A stretch of DNA of 64,000 nt from Bacillus sp. OV166. GTDB lineage: Bacteria > Bacillota > Bacilli > Bacillales > Cytobacillaceae. The position numbers and the translations under genes are program-made. The DNA is taken from positions 2,365,001-2,429,000 of the forward strand of contig NZ_FXWM01000001.1 in assembly GCF_900177675.1 (NCBI RefSeq), in the 5' to 3' direction. Positions 35,338 to 44,747 of the stretch are shown one piece after another. The stretch's first letter is position 1. The number at the start of each line of letters is the position of its first letter. A model generated the notes under the pieces. That model did no database searches. It was not told the origin of the DNA and saw nothing but the letters and a program-made list of their open reading frames with translations.

Positions 35338-35379
35338 GACGCTTTCGTAATGTGTTGAAAAATACATTACGAAAGCGTC
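35338..35379. terminator. bidirectional terminator between ftsZ and araR
   Basis: A perfect 16-bp inverted repeat (GACGCTTTCGTAATGT and its complement, loop of ten bases) lies between the convergent genes. Confidence 0.8.
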
Positions 35380-35412
35380 TTCGAGTTAACTTTAAAATAA
35401 TTTCTTCACTTG

Positions 35413-36519
35413 TTATTTTTTCAATACAGTGGTTGAACTTCTAATTACAAGCTCAGGCTCGTATACGATGGATGGAGGAATGTTGTCCTTTTTTTCGACC
35501 GCAGCAACAATCCATTTTGCAGCATCAATCCCCATTTGCATTTTTGGGTGGGTTACTGATGTTAGTTTTACATCTGATGCCTCTGCTAAAAAGGAGTCAT
35601 CATAGCCAACAATTGAAACATCATCAGGAATACTTAATCCAAGTTCTCTTAACATATTTAATATTTGTAAGGCCAGTTGGTCATTGTAACAAACAATTGC
35701 TGAAGGGATTGAATCTGCATTGAAAAATTTTTCTAATCGTTCTAATAATCTGCTATCTTTTTCTTCGGTGGTAAAGGTAATCACCATCTCCGGGAAAAAT
35801 GTGATGCCATGCTCTCTGAAAGCGCGGATAAAGCCCTGCATACGATTTACCCCTTGGAGGTCATCCGTTTTAAAAAGTCCAACTATCTTTTCATGTCCTA
35901 ATTTAATTAAATGTTCAGTAGCCGCAAATCCGCCGTGTTCATCATTCACAACGATATGAGGAGGCATAAGCTGGGGATAGAATTGGTTAATCATTAAGTA
36001 TGGGATATGGTTCTGTTCTAATTCCAGATAGTAATGAATGTTAGGATTGTAATTGCTGCTTTTAGTAGGCTCAACAATAAGACCGTCAATGTTCCTGCTT
36101 AACATCGTTTGTAAACATTGTTTTTCTTTCTCAACATCATTATCCGTACATGCAAAGGTTAAAGAATATCCCTCAGCTGTTAAATATGATTCAATTCCTT
36201 TGATAATGGAAGGGAAAATATAGTCAGAAATGTAGGTGGTTATAACTCCGATATTTTTTCCATTACTCGATTGATGCTGGATTTGAGGCTTTTCATTCCA
36301 TAACTTATTGGAACAAAAGGTACCAGCACCTTGTTCTCTGTATAGCCATCCCTCATGAACCAAATCCCCGATAGCTTGACGAATCGTATGTCTGCTTACA
36401 CCAAACATTTTGACAAGTTCATTTTCAGAATAAATCTTATCCCCAGGTTTTACCTGACCGCTAGTTATCCATTCTGTTATCTTTTCTTTTACCATATTAT
36501 ATTTAGTTTGTTGAGCCAA
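35413..36519 (-). CDS. araR: arabinose-type repressor AraR (GntR HTH plus LacI-type effector domain)
   Basis: A 368-residue protein with a GntR winged helix at the N-terminus (ENELVKMFGVSRHTIRQAIGDL) fused to a periplasmic-binding-like domain. The block with IGVITTYISDYIFPSII and the ending SIVGYDDS, LTSVTHPK, EPELVIR are nearly those of B. subtilis AraR. It represses arabinose-utilisation genes and releases DNA on binding L-arabinose. No arabinose genes are in this window. An AraR-box-like sequence at 36559 before its own start suggests autoregulation. Confidence 0.88.
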   Translation of the reverse strand: MAQQTKYNMVKEKITEWITSGQVKPGDKIYSENELVKMFGVSRHTIRQAIGDLVHEGWLYREQGAGTFCSNKLWNEKPQIQHQSSNGKNIGVITTYISDYIFPSIIKGIESYLTAEGYSLTFACTDNDVEKEKQCLQTMLSRNIDGLIVEPTKSSNYNPNIHYYLELEQNHIPYLMINQFYPQLMPPHIVVNDEHGGFAATEHLIKLGHEKIVGLFKTDDLQGVNRMQGFIRAFREHGITFFPEMVITFTTEEKDSRLLERLEKFFNADSIPSAIVCYNDQLALQILNMLRELGLSIPDDVSIVGYDDSFLAEASDVKLTSVTHPKMQMGIDAAKWIVAAVEKKDNIPPSIVYEPELVIRSSTTVLKK

Positions 36520-36558
36520 TTGGATTACACCACTTTCAACTTGGAAGCAAGTTTATTT

Positions 36559-36574
36559 ACTTGTGCGTACAACA
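36559..36574. promoter_or_regulatory. candidate AraR operator
   Basis: ACTTGTGCGTACAACA, 40 bases before the araR start, closely resembles the ATTTGTACGTACAAAT-type AraR boxes of Bacillus and fits autoregulation. Confidence 0.6.
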
Positions 36575-36636
36575 TGTTTAATAAAATAATATTAACAAAA
36601 AAACAAGAGATTGACCATGAGATAATTTACTAGCAT

Positions 36637-36648
36637 TATACGTATAAG
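36637..36648. promoter_or_regulatory. perfect 12-bp palindrome TTATACGTATAA
   Basis: Lies 118 bases before araR and 169 before the ABM gene. The central TACGTA core resembles the AraR box, so it may be a second weaker operator. Confidence 0.4.
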
Positions 36649-36816
36649 TTGCGGCTGACCTATTATTTGTGATGCTTTTGGAATTTGTATAGATCAAGCT
36701 TTTGAATATGTAATCATAGAGTGCACAGTGTAAAGCTATATCGAAAATCATGTTATTATAAAGTTGAGCTATGTTCCGTAATAAGGCAATAATAAAAAAG
36801 AGAAGGAGTTAATAAA

Positions 36817-37104
36817 ATGATTAAAGTTGTATGTAAAGCAAAACTAAAACCAGGTGTAAAGGTAGAAGAATATTTTATTTTGGCAAGAGAAGTTGTGTCA
36901 GAAACCAGAAAAGAAAAAGGCTGTATAACGTACACACTTCATCAAGATATCAATGATCCGACCATCCTTACTATGCTCGAAGAATGGGTGGATGAAGAGG
37001 CTTTAAATCAACATAATAAAAGTGAACATGTTATGAAAATTGTTCCAGAGCTTAGAAAACTTCGAGAAAGTACAGAAATCAACCTTTATAGAGAAGTAAA
37101 ATAA
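36817..37104 (+). CDS. antibiotic biosynthesis monooxygenase (ABM) domain protein
   Basis: A 95-residue dimeric alpha+beta barrel protein of the YgiN/ABM type: KVVCKAKLKPGVKVEEYF, KGCITYTLHQD and the EEWVDEEALNQHNKSEHV block. Members oxidise quinols or act in haem or aromatic metabolism. AGAAGGAG precedes the ATG. It is transcribed away from araR and is not obviously part of an operon. The substrate is unknown. Confidence 0.82.
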   Translation: MIKVVCKAKLKPGVKVEEYFILAREVVSETRKEKGCITYTLHQDINDPTILTMLEEWVDEEALNQHNKSEHVMKIVPELRKLRESTEINLYREVK

Positions 37105-37406
37105 CCCCCGATGGAAATTGAATCAAGTTTATGGAGAGGAATCCTGAATCTCCACTTAGGAGAGGTTAAAAAGGAAAGTACTTACATATTCTTCTTGTCC
37201 CGGGCATCTTCCTCCCATGAGGATGGTGCCTGATTTAGAAATTGAGAAAAAATATGCTTTCTTAAACGACAATTTATAGACTATTCGCTAAATTATGTAT
37301 TAAAATGAATTTTATATATTATAGCTAAACGAAAATAATATAGGAAACCCTCGTTAGCAAATTTTATCGGATAGTAAAAACTTTTAATATAACCTTGGAG
37401 GATGCT

Positions 37407-38810
37407 ATGAACTTTGTTAGTACACGCGGAAATGTAAATAAAATTGGTTTTATTGATACAGTCTTAATGGGATTAGCTAATGATGGGGGACTTTTAGTCC
37501 CTGAGAAAATCCCACAAATTCCTGCAGATAAGTTAGAAGCAATGTCCCAGTTAACTTATCAGGAACTAGCATACGAAATCTTTTCCTATTATGTTGATGG
37601 TGAAATTCCAGACAATGAGCTAAAGGCTTTAATCGAGAAAAGCTATGCAACCTTTCGCCACCCAGAAGTAACACCTGTTCAAAAGCTGAAGGAAAACATG
37701 TATGTGCTAGAACTGTTCCATGGTCCGACCTTTGCTTTTAAAGATATTGCTCTGCAATTCTTAGGGAATTTATATTCCTATGTATCAAAGAAAACAGGTG
37801 AATCAATTCATATTCTCGGCGCTACTTCAGGGGATACGGGTGCCTCAGCGATTGAGGGTGTCAGAGGAAAAGAAGGTATTCGCATTTGCATTTTGCACCC
37901 ACATGGCAAAGTAAGTAAGGTACAAGAATTACAAATGACAACTGTTGATGATAAAAGTGTTTTGAATTTAGCCATCAAAGGGACGTTTGATGATGGTCAA
38001 AGAATCATCAAAGAATTGTTCGCAGATGTGGATTTTAAAAACAAATACCATATGCGTGCGATCAATTCCATTAACTTTGTTCGTATAATGGCTCAAACAG
38101 TTTATTATTTCTATGCGTATTTCCAAGTAACAAAAGAGAAAGGTTCACAGAGCGTTAACTTCAGTGTGCCGACTGGAAATTTTGGAGATATTTTTGCTGG
38201 TTATCTTGCAAAGAAAATGGGACTGCCGGTTGGTAAACTCATCGTTGCGACCAACGAGAATAACATTTTAGAAGATTTTATCTCTGATGGGGTGTACATG
38301 CCTGGTGAGTTCCGCAGTACGTATAGCCCTTCTATGGATATTCAAGTAGCTAGCAATTTTGAGCGTTATTTGTACTACTTGCTTGGTGAAAATCCAAACG
38401 AAGTATCTGCCTTAATGGAGAAATTCAAGTCAGAAGGAAAAATTGTTGTGAACGAGGAACTGCTCCGAAAGGTAAAAGAGGATTTTGCAGCACATGGAGT
38501 TGAAGGGGAAGAATGCTTACAAACAATTACGAAGTACCATGCTGAAACTAGTTATTTATTAGATCCACACACGGCTTGTGGGGTCGCTGCATACGAAAGT
38601 TGTAATAAGCCTAGTGAGGTTTGTGTCACACTTGCAACAGCTCACCCAGCAAAATTTAATGAATCCATTGAACGTTGTGATATTAAGCAGACATTCCCTG
38701 AACAAATAAGTCAACTGTTTAATAAACCGCAGCATCTAGAAGTTGTTGAGGCGGATAAAGATGAAATTGTACGGAAATTAGAAAAGCTTTTTAGTTTTTC
38801 TGCTAAGTAA
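37407..38810 (+). CDS. thrC: threonine synthase, long (E. coli/yeast-like) form
   Basis: PLP enzyme converting O-phosphohomoserine to threonine. The 467-residue protein has the N-terminal STRGN opening, a PLP lysine at K112 in FAFKD, the TSGDTGASAIEG phosphate loop and the VPTGNFGD motif. Most Bacillus ThrC proteins are about 350 residues and sit with hom and thrB; this one is the longer class and stands alone, so it is either the sole replacement or an acquired second copy. The ATG at 37407 follows TTGGAGGA. A 20-bp stem terminator follows about 170 bases downstream. Confidence 0.85.
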   Translation: MNFVSTRGNVNKIGFIDTVLMGLANDGGLLVPEKIPQIPADKLEAMSQLTYQELAYEIFSYYVDGEIPDNELKALIEKSYATFRHPEVTPVQKLKENMYVLELFHGPTFAFKDIALQFLGNLYSYVSKKTGESIHILGATSGDTGASAIEGVRGKEGIRICILHPHGKVSKVQELQMTTVDDKSVLNLAIKGTFDDGQRIIKELFADVDFKNKYHMRAINSINFVRIMAQTVYYFYAYFQVTKEKGSQSVNFSVPTGNFGDIFAGYLAKKMGLPVGKLIVATNENNILEDFISDGVYMPGEFRSTYSPSMDIQVASNFERYLYYLLGENPNEVSALMEKFKSEGKIVVNEELLRKVKEDFAAHGVEGEECLQTITKYHAETSYLLDPHTACGVAAYESCNKPSEVCVTLATAHPAKFNESIERCDIKQTFPEQISQLFNKPQHLEVVEADKDEIVRKLEKLFSFSAK

Positions 38811-38984
38811 ATCATAAAATAGGTTCATGGTATAGAATCTAGAACTATAGTTTAGATTATTAGTCCACAAAGATGAAAAAAATGCAGAAAAGGGATTTTT
38901 AATCAGGCTGAATGAAGGCACGTGAAATTTCAGATTCTTTATCCGGTTTTATGGGATATACAGGGAAAAGTATTGATGAAAAAG

Positions 38985-39031
38985 AAAAAAGTATTGTTTC
39001 ATTGTTAACTTCAATGAAACAATACTTTTTT
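38985..39031 (+). terminator. long-stem terminator after thrC
   Basis: A perfect 20-bp stem (38985-39004 with 39012-39031) carries A- and T-runs at its base, so it can stop transcription from either side. Confidence 0.85.
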
Positions 39032-39050
39032 TGTTTTGTATATAAAACTA
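39031..39050. promoter_or_regulatory. IclR-regulon operator-like site 1 (degenerate)
   Basis: TTGTTTTGTATATAAAACTA differs at two positions from the perfect palindrome found 100 bases further on and before the cupin gene. Confidence 0.5.
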
Positions 39051-39130
39051 TTTTACTTTATCGAAACAAATTGTCTGAATATTATTGACTATTATTAAAA
39101 TACAATATAATATTATAATTAATAGTAACA

Positions 39131-39150
39131 TTGTTTTATATATAAAACAA
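39131..39150. promoter_or_regulatory. IclR-regulon operator-like site 2 (perfect palindrome)
   Basis: TTGTTTTATATATAAAACAA, a perfect 20-bp palindrome about 120 bases before the first MFS gene. The identical sequence is at 44960-44979 before the cupin gene. Confidence 0.65.
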
Positions 39151-39227
39151 ATGGTTTACTCTATTAATTATTAAAGGGGAGTTGATGGTGTTTAATAGTG
39201 TGAGTGATATTATTTTTATCGCAAATT

Positions 39228-39242
39228 ATGAAAGCGTATTCG
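39228..39242. promoter_or_regulatory. candidate CcpA cre site
   Basis: ATGAAAGCGTATTCG matches WTGNAANCGNWNNCW except the last base and lies 30 bases before the MFS start. Confidence 0.4.
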
Positions 39243-39272
39243 TGTAGGACTATATTGAAGGGGGATACTAAC

Positions 39273-40553
39273 ATGTTACAAGGTCAAAAAAGATGGTTGT
39301 ATATTGCCGTTCCAATTTTTTTCTTTTGGTTTTTCGGTCAGATTGATAAAGTAGGCATTTCGGTTATCCAAACAGATCCGGGATTTTTAAGTGATCTTGG
39401 TTTAACTGGTCCAGATAAAAATGCCAAAATTGGCTTAATCTCCTTTATATTCATGATTTCATACTCGTGTTCCAACGTTTTTTGGGGAATTATTATCGAC
39501 AAGTTAGGGGCAAGGAAAACAGCTGTTTTGGGTCTACTGGTATGGACAGCGACCATGGTAATTGGAGGGCTGTCTACTTCATATGAAATGTTTCTAATTA
39601 GTAGAATCATCCTTGGAATCGGGGAAGGTATGATGATTCCAATATCGGGTAAATTTATTTCGAATTGGTTTAATAAACGAGAACTTGGCCGTGCACAATC
39701 ATCCTGGATTATTGGCAACTATCTTGGTCCAGCAGTGGGTGCGGTTATCCTCATATTAGTTATTTCCACTTTTCATTGGCAGGCCGCATTCTTTGTTCTC
39801 GCCGGCTTTAACTTATTTATTAATATTCCAATGTTCCTTTTTCTGACACGTAATACGCCAGAAGAACATCCACGTCTCAGTAAAGAAGAGGTCTCCTATA
39901 TTCGCCAAAAAGACGAAGCAGTTGATGCAGAGACGAAGCAATTCTTCGCTAAGGATTTTCGTTATTGGATTGTCTGGTTTGGCAATTTGATGTCGTCCTT
40001 TCTTTTCTTTGGAATCAGTATTTGGCTGCCTACATATCTCGTTGAAGCCAAAGGCTTTGAAAGAGAAGCAATGACGGGGATTACTTCATTATCGTGGCTA
40101 TTCGCACTTGGATTTGTACTGGTTGGTGGATTCCTAGCAGACAAAACGAAACGCCCGAGTATACAGGCGGCGATTCTTTTCATACTTACAGCTTCCTTTT
40201 TGACAATTGCAGTTATTGCACCAAATCCTATCGTGGCAGGCGTTTCAATGGGACTCGCAATGGGATCTCAGGGAGGAATGTTTCATCTAACCAATTTATT
40301 CATCATCAAATTTTCAACACCTAAAACAGCGGGCCGCGCAGCCGGTTTAATGGGGTTCACGAATATTATGGGTGGTTTTTCGAGCTATATTATGGGGTGG
40401 GCACGCGATTCGTCCGGCGGAGATTTTGGTCCATCCATTATCATGTTGATTGTGGCAGCTATTATTGGATTTGTGGCGTACCTGTTTATGATTAAAAAAG
40501 AGGCTGCTGGAAATCATCTAAGCAATACATCAGGAAATAAAGTAATTGTATAA
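39273..40553 (+). CDS. MFS transporter, anion:cation symporter type, copy 1
   Basis: A 426-residue permease with 12 predicted helices. It has the KLGARKTAVLG loop between helices 2 and 3 and the matching ADKTKRPSIQAA loop in the second half. The ACS family takes up organic anions, including aromatic acids and sugar acids. The ATG at 39273 gives the start MLQGQKRWLYIAVPIFFFW, shared almost exactly with the second copy at 42279-43568. A palindrome typical of the local IclR operator and a cre-like site lie upstream. Probably imports the substrate of the ring-dioxygenase island. Confidence 0.85.
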   Translation: MLQGQKRWLYIAVPIFFFWFFGQIDKVGISVIQTDPGFLSDLGLTGPDKNAKIGLISFIFMISYSCSNVFWGIIIDKLGARKTAVLGLLVWTATMVIGGLSTSYEMFLISRIILGIGEGMMIPISGKFISNWFNKRELGRAQSSWIIGNYLGPAVGAVILILVISTFHWQAAFFVLAGFNLFINIPMFLFLTRNTPEEHPRLSKEEVSYIRQKDEAVDAETKQFFAKDFRYWIVWFGNLMSSFLFFGISIWLPTYLVEAKGFEREAMTGITSLSWLFALGFVLVGGFLADKTKRPSIQAAILFILTASFLTIAVIAPNPIVAGVSMGLAMGSQGGMFHLTNLFIIKFSTPKTAGRAAGLMGFTNIMGGFSSYIMGWARDSSGGDFGPSIIMLIVAAIIGFVAYLFMIKKEAAGNHLSNTSGNKVIV

Positions 40554-40595
40554 ATGGAATTGAAATGAAGTCAAATTTAATTGGGGGAAATGTTA

Positions 40596-40754
40596 ATGTG
40601 GGTCATCACGCTCTATTCAAATTCAAATATAAAAATGTTTGAGTATGACACAGCGGAAGAAGCAAAAGAAGCTTTCGAAAACATTGAAGGCTGTAAGATT
40701 CTTTCCGAGATTGCTTATTATAATGATTATGGTGTTGATTTAGTTGCTGTTTAA
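40596..40754 (+). CDS. small protein of unknown function
   Basis: A 52-residue open frame (MWVITLYSNSNIKMFEYD, EEAKEAFENIEGCKIL, ending NDYGVDLVAV) behind a GGGGGAAA ribosome site, 42 bases after the MFS gene. Beta-alpha-beta-like pattern; a similar small protein type is common in bacilli. Probably co-transcribed with the MFS gene. No function known. Confidence 0.6.
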   Translation: MWVITLYSNSNIKMFEYDTAEEAKEAFENIEGCKILSEIAYYNDYGVDLVAV

Positions 40755-40783
40755 TATCTTTACCATGATAACTAAGAATAAAA

Positions 40784-40797
40784 TGGGCTGAAGCCCA
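40784..40797 (+). terminator. short hairpin after the MFS unit
   Basis: TGGGC and GCCCA with a TGAA loop, followed by AAGTTTTG; a weak terminator. Confidence 0.4.
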
Positions 40798-40879
40798 AAG
40801 TTTTGTATCCTTTTCACATAGCCCTTTTCTCTAGATTTTCCTATAACCATAACATATTAAACAAAGGGAGAGACATTGT

Positions 40880-42127
40880 ATGTCAACTTTACGTGAAGAA
40901 GCATTAAAGATGCACAAAGAAAATCGAGGAAAGCTTGGTGTTTACTCAAAAGTCGCAGTACGCAATGCAAACGATTTAAGTCTTGCTTATTCACCAGGCG
41001 TTGCAGAACCCTGCCTAGACATTCATGAGAATGAGAGCAAGGTATATGACTATACCATGAAGGGTAACCTAGTTGCCGTTGTTTCAAACGGTACAGCTGT
41101 ACTCGGACTTGGAAATATTGGCCCAAAAGCTGCCATGCCGGTTATGGAGGGAAAAGCATTGTTATTCAAATCATTTGCCGATGTAGATGCATTCCCTCTT
41201 TGCTTAGATACAACTGATTGTGACAAAATTATCGAGGTTGTCAAATTGCTTGAGCCTACATTTGGCGGGATTAACTTAGAAGACATTTCTGCACCTCAAT
41301 GTTTTGAAATTGAAGATCGCTTACGAAAAGTCTGCAATATTCCCATTTTCCATGATGATCAACACGGTACTGCAATCGTAACAGCTGCCGGATTAATCAA
41401 CGCTCTTAAATTGGCTGACAAGAAAATTGAAGATATTCGCGTAGTCGCAAACGGTGCGGGTGCCGCAGGAGTGGCGATTATTAAGCTGTTGCTTCATATG
41501 GGTGTAAAAGATGTTATTTTATGTGATACAAATGGAATCATCTATAAAGGCCGTCCTGAGGGAATGAATTCATTTAAAGAAGAAATGGCCCGTATGACTA
41601 ATAAAGAACAACAACAAGGGTCATTAGCGGATGCACTGGAGGGAGCAGATGTGTTTGTCGGAGTATCAGCAGCAGGTGCTGTCACGAAAGAGATGGTTCG
41701 TTCCATGAATCAAAATCCAATCATTTTTGCGATGGCCAATCCGGTACCGGAAATTATGCCGGAGGATGCAAAAGAAGCGGGAGCACTCGTAGTTGGGACG
41801 GGCCGCTCTGATTACCCGAATCAGGTGAATAATGTACTTGCATTCCCAGGCATCTTCCGCGGTGCTTTAGACGTTCACGCAAAAGAAATCAATGAAGAAA
41901 TGAAACTGGCAGCTGTTTATGCCATTGCTGGATTGATTTCAGAGGAAGACCTCCATACTGACTATGTGATCCCCAATCCATTTGACCGCCGGGTTGCTGC
42001 CCATGTAGCATCGGCAGTGGCTAAAGTTGCGATGGAAACAGGTGTTTCACGAAAAATTGTAAATGTAGAAGAGATCAAAGAGCGTCTATTAACACTTGAA
42101 GAAGAAAAACTACCTGCTTTTGTATAA
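40880..42127 (+). CDS. malic enzyme (YtsJ-like)
   Basis: Oxidatively decarboxylates malate to pyruvate with NAD(P). The 415-residue short-form enzyme closely resembles B. subtilis Yts[23 protein letters not shown], the metal-binding [23 protein letters not shown] and the nucleotide motif NGAGAAGVA. Cofactor choice (NADP in YtsJ) is inferred only. Its position between two MFS paralogues in the catabolic island suggests it handles C4 acids made there, alongside aspartase further on. GGGAGAG precedes the ATG. Confidence 0.88.
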   Translation: MSTLREEALKMHKENRGKLGVYSKVAVRNANDLSLAYSPGVAEPCLDIHENESKVYDYTMKGNLVAVVSNGTAVLGLGNIGPKAAMPVMEGKALLFKSFADVDAFPLCLDTTDCDKIIEVVKLLEPTFGGINLEDISAPQCFEIEDRLRKVCNIPIFHDDQHGTAIVTAAGLINALKLADKKIEDIRVVANGAGAAGVAIIKLLLHMGVKDVILCDTNGIIYKGRPEGMNSFKEEMARMTNKEQQQGSLADALEGADVFVGVSAAGAVTKEMVRSMNQNPIIFAMANPVPEIMPEDAKEAGALVVGTGRSDYPNQVNNVLAFPGIFRGALDVHAKEINEEMKLAAVYAIAGLISEEDLHTDYVIPNPFDRRVAAHVASAVAKVAMETGVSRKIVNVEEIKERLLTLEEEKLPAFV

Positions 42128-42152
42128 ATCCAGGGCAACTATGTCTATCTAA

Positions 42153-42212
42153 AAATCCCCTGCCAGAAGACTTCAAAGATTTAACTTTGGTCGGTCTAAT
42201 GGCAGGGGATTT
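42153..42212. terminator. bidirectional terminator with a long loop
   Basis: A perfect 13-bp stem (AAATCCCCTGCCA and its complement) with a 34-base structured loop separates convergent malic enzyme and MFS copy 2. Confidence 0.8.
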
Positions 42213-42278
42213 ATCAATTTGTAATTTTACGTTTTTTTTATTTTTGATTCAATACATATTTTCGAAAAACGCATTCTA

Positions 42279-43568
42279 TTAGGCGTGCCTATTTTGCGTA
42301 GGGAGAGGAGCTGAATGAAGTTCAGCTGCCTCTTTTTTAACCGTAAATACATAAGCGCTCAAACCTAAAATAGATGCAAAAATTAACATAGCAATGGATG
42401 TACTGAAGTCCCCGTTTGATATGTCACGAAGCCAGCCCATAATATAGCTTGAAAAGCCGCCCATAATATTTGTGAATCCCATCAAGCCTGCTGCCCGACC
42501 GGCTGTTTCTGGTGTTGAGTATTTTACCATAAGCATATTACTCAGATGGAACACACCGCCCTGGCATCCCATTGCAAGACCCATACAAATCCCCGCTATA
42601 ATTGGAGTTGGGATAAAAACTGCCACTGTCAAAAAGATGGTTGTCATTAAAAATAAAATCGATGCCATTAAACCTGGCCGTCTTGTCTTATCGGCAAGAA
42701 AACCGCATGACAGGACAAATCCAAGCGCAAATAACCAGGAGAGGGAAGTGATGCTTGACATCCCTTTTTGTTCGAAGCCTTTTGCTTCCAAAAGATATGT
42801 TGGGAGCCAAATACTGATTCCGAAGAAAAGGAAAGAACATACGAGCATACCAAACCAGACAATCCAGAAACGGTAATCCTGAGCAAAACTCTTATTCTCA
42901 GACGTGATTCCCTCTTTTTCATCATCATCCAAATGACGGATAAAAGCCAGTTCTTCTTTACTAACATGCGGGTGCTCTTCTGGTTTATTTCTTGTCAGGA
43001 AGATAAACATTGGGATATTAATAAATAAGTTAAGCGCCGCTAGAATAAAGAAAGCTGACTGCCAGTGGAGTGATGAAATAATGAGAGTCAAAACAACGGC
43101 TCCGATCGCCGGTCCTAAATAGTTTCCAGTAAGCCCAGATGCCTGAGCACGTCCTATTTCGCGATTATTAAACCAGGAAGAAATAAATTTACCGGATACA
43201 GGAATCATCATCCCTTCGCCAAAACCGAGAATAATTCGGCTTACTAAAAATATTTCATATGAAGTAGTGAGACCTGACGAAAACATGGTAAGCGTCCAAA
43301 TGGATAATCCAGCAATAGCTGTTTTTCGCGCACCAAATTTGTCAATAATGAAGCCCCAAAAAAGATTTGAAACCCCATAAGCAATAGTAAAAACAAACGA
43401 AAGAAGACCAATTTTTGTATTTTTGTCTTCACCTGTTATCCCGAACGTATTCAAGAAATCCGGATCTGTTTGAATGATGGAAATACCCACCTTATCAATT
43501 TGTCCAAAGAACCAAAAGAAAAAAATCGGTACGGCAATATATAACCATCTTTTTTGTCCTTGAAGCAT
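42279..43568 (-). CDS. MFS transporter, anion:cation symporter type, copy 2
   Basis: A 429-residue 12-helix permease, clearly a paralogue of the copy at 39273: the first 30 residues are nearly identical and the KFGARKTAIAG, GFGEGMMIPVSGKF and AAGLMGFTNIMGGFSSYIMGW blocks are shared. It is transcribed towards the malic enzyme. Two operator-like sites and a cre-like site lie in the 270-base gap before the divergent IclR gene, so it is probably under the same control. Two similar carriers suggest two related substrates or a recent duplication. Confidence 0.85.
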   Translation of the reverse strand: MLQGQKRWLYIAVPIFFFWFFGQIDKVGISIIQTDPDFLNTFGITGEDKNTKIGLLSFVFTIAYGVSNLFWGFIIDKFGARKTAIAGLSIWTLTMFSSGLTTSYEIFLVSRIILGFGEGMMIPVSGKFISSWFNNREIGRAQASGLTGNYLGPAIGAVVLTLIISSLHWQSAFFILAALNLFINIPMFIFLTRNKPEEHPHVSKEELAFIRHLDDDEKEGITSENKSFAQDYRFWIVWFGMLVCSFLFFGISIWLPTYLLEAKGFEQKGMSSITSLSWLFALGFVLSCGFLADKTRRPGLMASILFLMTTIFLTVAVFIPTPIIAGICMGLAMGCQGGVFHLSNMLMVKYSTPETAGRAAGLMGFTNIMGGFSSYIMGWLRDISNGDFSTSIAMLIFASILGLSAYVFTVKKEAAELHSAPLPTQNRHA

Positions 43569-43601
43569 AATATCTTCTCCTTGTTAAAACTTAATCAATA
43601 A

Positions 43602-43615
43602 TTAAAGCGTTTACA
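43602..43615. promoter_or_regulatory. candidate CcpA cre site
   Basis: TTAAAGCGTTTACA, two mismatches from the TGAAAGCGCTTTCA-type core, 35 bases before MFS copy 2. Confidence 0.35.
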
Positions 43616-43625
43616 ATTGAAAAAT

Positions 43626-43645
43626 ATGTTTTGTTGATAAAACAT
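43626..43645. promoter_or_regulatory. IclR-regulon operator-like site 3
   Basis: ATGTTTT and AAAACAT, perfect 7-bp arms with a 6-base centre, the same geometry as the TTGTTTTATATATAAAACAA sites; before MFS copy 2. Confidence 0.55.
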
Positions 43646-43746
43646 TTTTAATATATATACGATAAAATAAGTACAATTGTTTGTCAATTTAATATTTTAA
43701 CATATTGAATTTAATTTCAGACAAATATATAATTTATTTATTAACG

Positions 43747-43766
43747 ATGTTTTATATATGAAATAA
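43747..43766. promoter_or_regulatory. IclR-regulon operator-like site 4 (half site)
   Basis: ATGTTTTATATATGAAATAA has one intact arm and a degenerate second arm; it lies 80 bases before the IclR start and may serve autoregulation. Confidence 0.4.
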
Positions 43767-43843
43767 TAAATTATTAGATAATGATCAGTTTCTCCTATAT
43801 ATTAAGGGGCTCTGAAAGAGTAAACAACGGGAGGAATACTCGA

Positions 43844-44671
43844 ATGGTAAGCGAAGAAAAAGAAAAGTATAGTGCCAATTCATTAGTAAGAGGATTGGAA
43901 ATAATAAAGCTTTTTAATGAAGAACAGCCGAGCTTGTCACTTTCAGAAATAGCGAAACAGCTGGGCGTTAGCAGAACGGTACCATATCGTTTATTATTTA
44001 CACTTCAAAATATGGGTTACCTGTCTCAGGATGAAAATACAAAACATTATAAATTATCTCCAAAAGTGCTTGAATTGGGTTTTAGTTATTTAAACAGCTT
44101 GAAATTCCCGGAAATTGCCCAACCTTATATGGAAAAGCTGCGTGATGAAATCGGTGCTTCTTGTCATTTGTCTATTTTGGATGGACAGGAAGTGGTATAC
44201 GTAGGAAGTGCTCCGGTCAGGGGTGTATCCGCCATCAATGTGAACATTGGCATGAGGCTCCCAGCCCATGCAACAGCCAATGGAAAATTATTGCTTGCTT
44301 ATCAGTCAAAAGAAAGTCTGAGGCAAATGTTTCATGTCTCAAACCTAACTCCTTATACAGATAAGACACTCATAACACCGAGTGAGTTTCAACAGCAATT
44401 AGAAACAATACGGCAAAAAGGATATTCAATGACTAGTGGAGAATTCCATCCGGGTATTCGTTCTGTTGCAGCGCCGATTTTTGGTAGAACTGGAGAAATT
44501 TTGGCGGCTTTGAATGTCGTAGCAACAGAATCGGCTTACCAGGAAGATTTTATGGATAAAATTTCCTTGCCAAAAGTACTGGAAGTTTCCCATTTACTAT
44601 CGAATTATATGGGATACAGTGGAGGAATTCCAAAAGCGCTTAATCAAAAGGATATCTGTAAAAACAATTGA
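43844..44671 (+). CDS. IclR-family transcriptional regulator
   Basis: A 275-residue regulator: winged helix at about residues 8-70 (SLSEIAKQLGVSRTVPYRLLFTL) and a C-terminal IclR effector domain (about 80-255; LRLPAHATANGKLLLAY, and a GIRSVAAPIFGRTGEILAALNV segment). IclR proteins commonly control aromatic-acid pathways. The ATG at 43844 follows GGGAGG; the frame is open 63 bases further upstream. Central position, with palindromes before MFS1, MFS2, itself and the cupin gene, makes it the likely local regulator of the whole island. Confidence 0.88.
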   Translation: MVSEEKEKYSANSLVRGLEIIKLFNEEQPSLSLSEIAKQLGVSRTVPYRLLFTLQNMGYLSQDENTKHYKLSPKVLELGFSYLNSLKFPEIAQPYMEKLRDEIGASCHLSILDGQEVVYVGSAPVRGVSAINVNIGMRLPAHATANGKLLLAYQSKESLRQMFHVSNLTPYTDKTLITPSEFQQQLETIRQKGYSMTSGEFHPGIRSVAAPIFGRTGEILAALNVVATESAYQEDFMDKISLPKVLEVSHLLSNYMGYSGGIPKALNQKDICKNN

Positions 44672-44701
44672 TCTTAACTATAAAAAGAATCATCTTTTTT
44701 C

Positions 44702-44747
44702 AAAAGTGTGGATACCCGATCTTTAAGGGTAACCACACTTTTTTGTC
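44702..44747 (+). terminator. terminator after the IclR gene
   Basis: AAAAGTGTGGATACCC (44702-44717) pairs with GGGTAACCACACTTTT (44727-44742), followed by TT; one internal mismatch. Confidence 0.8.
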
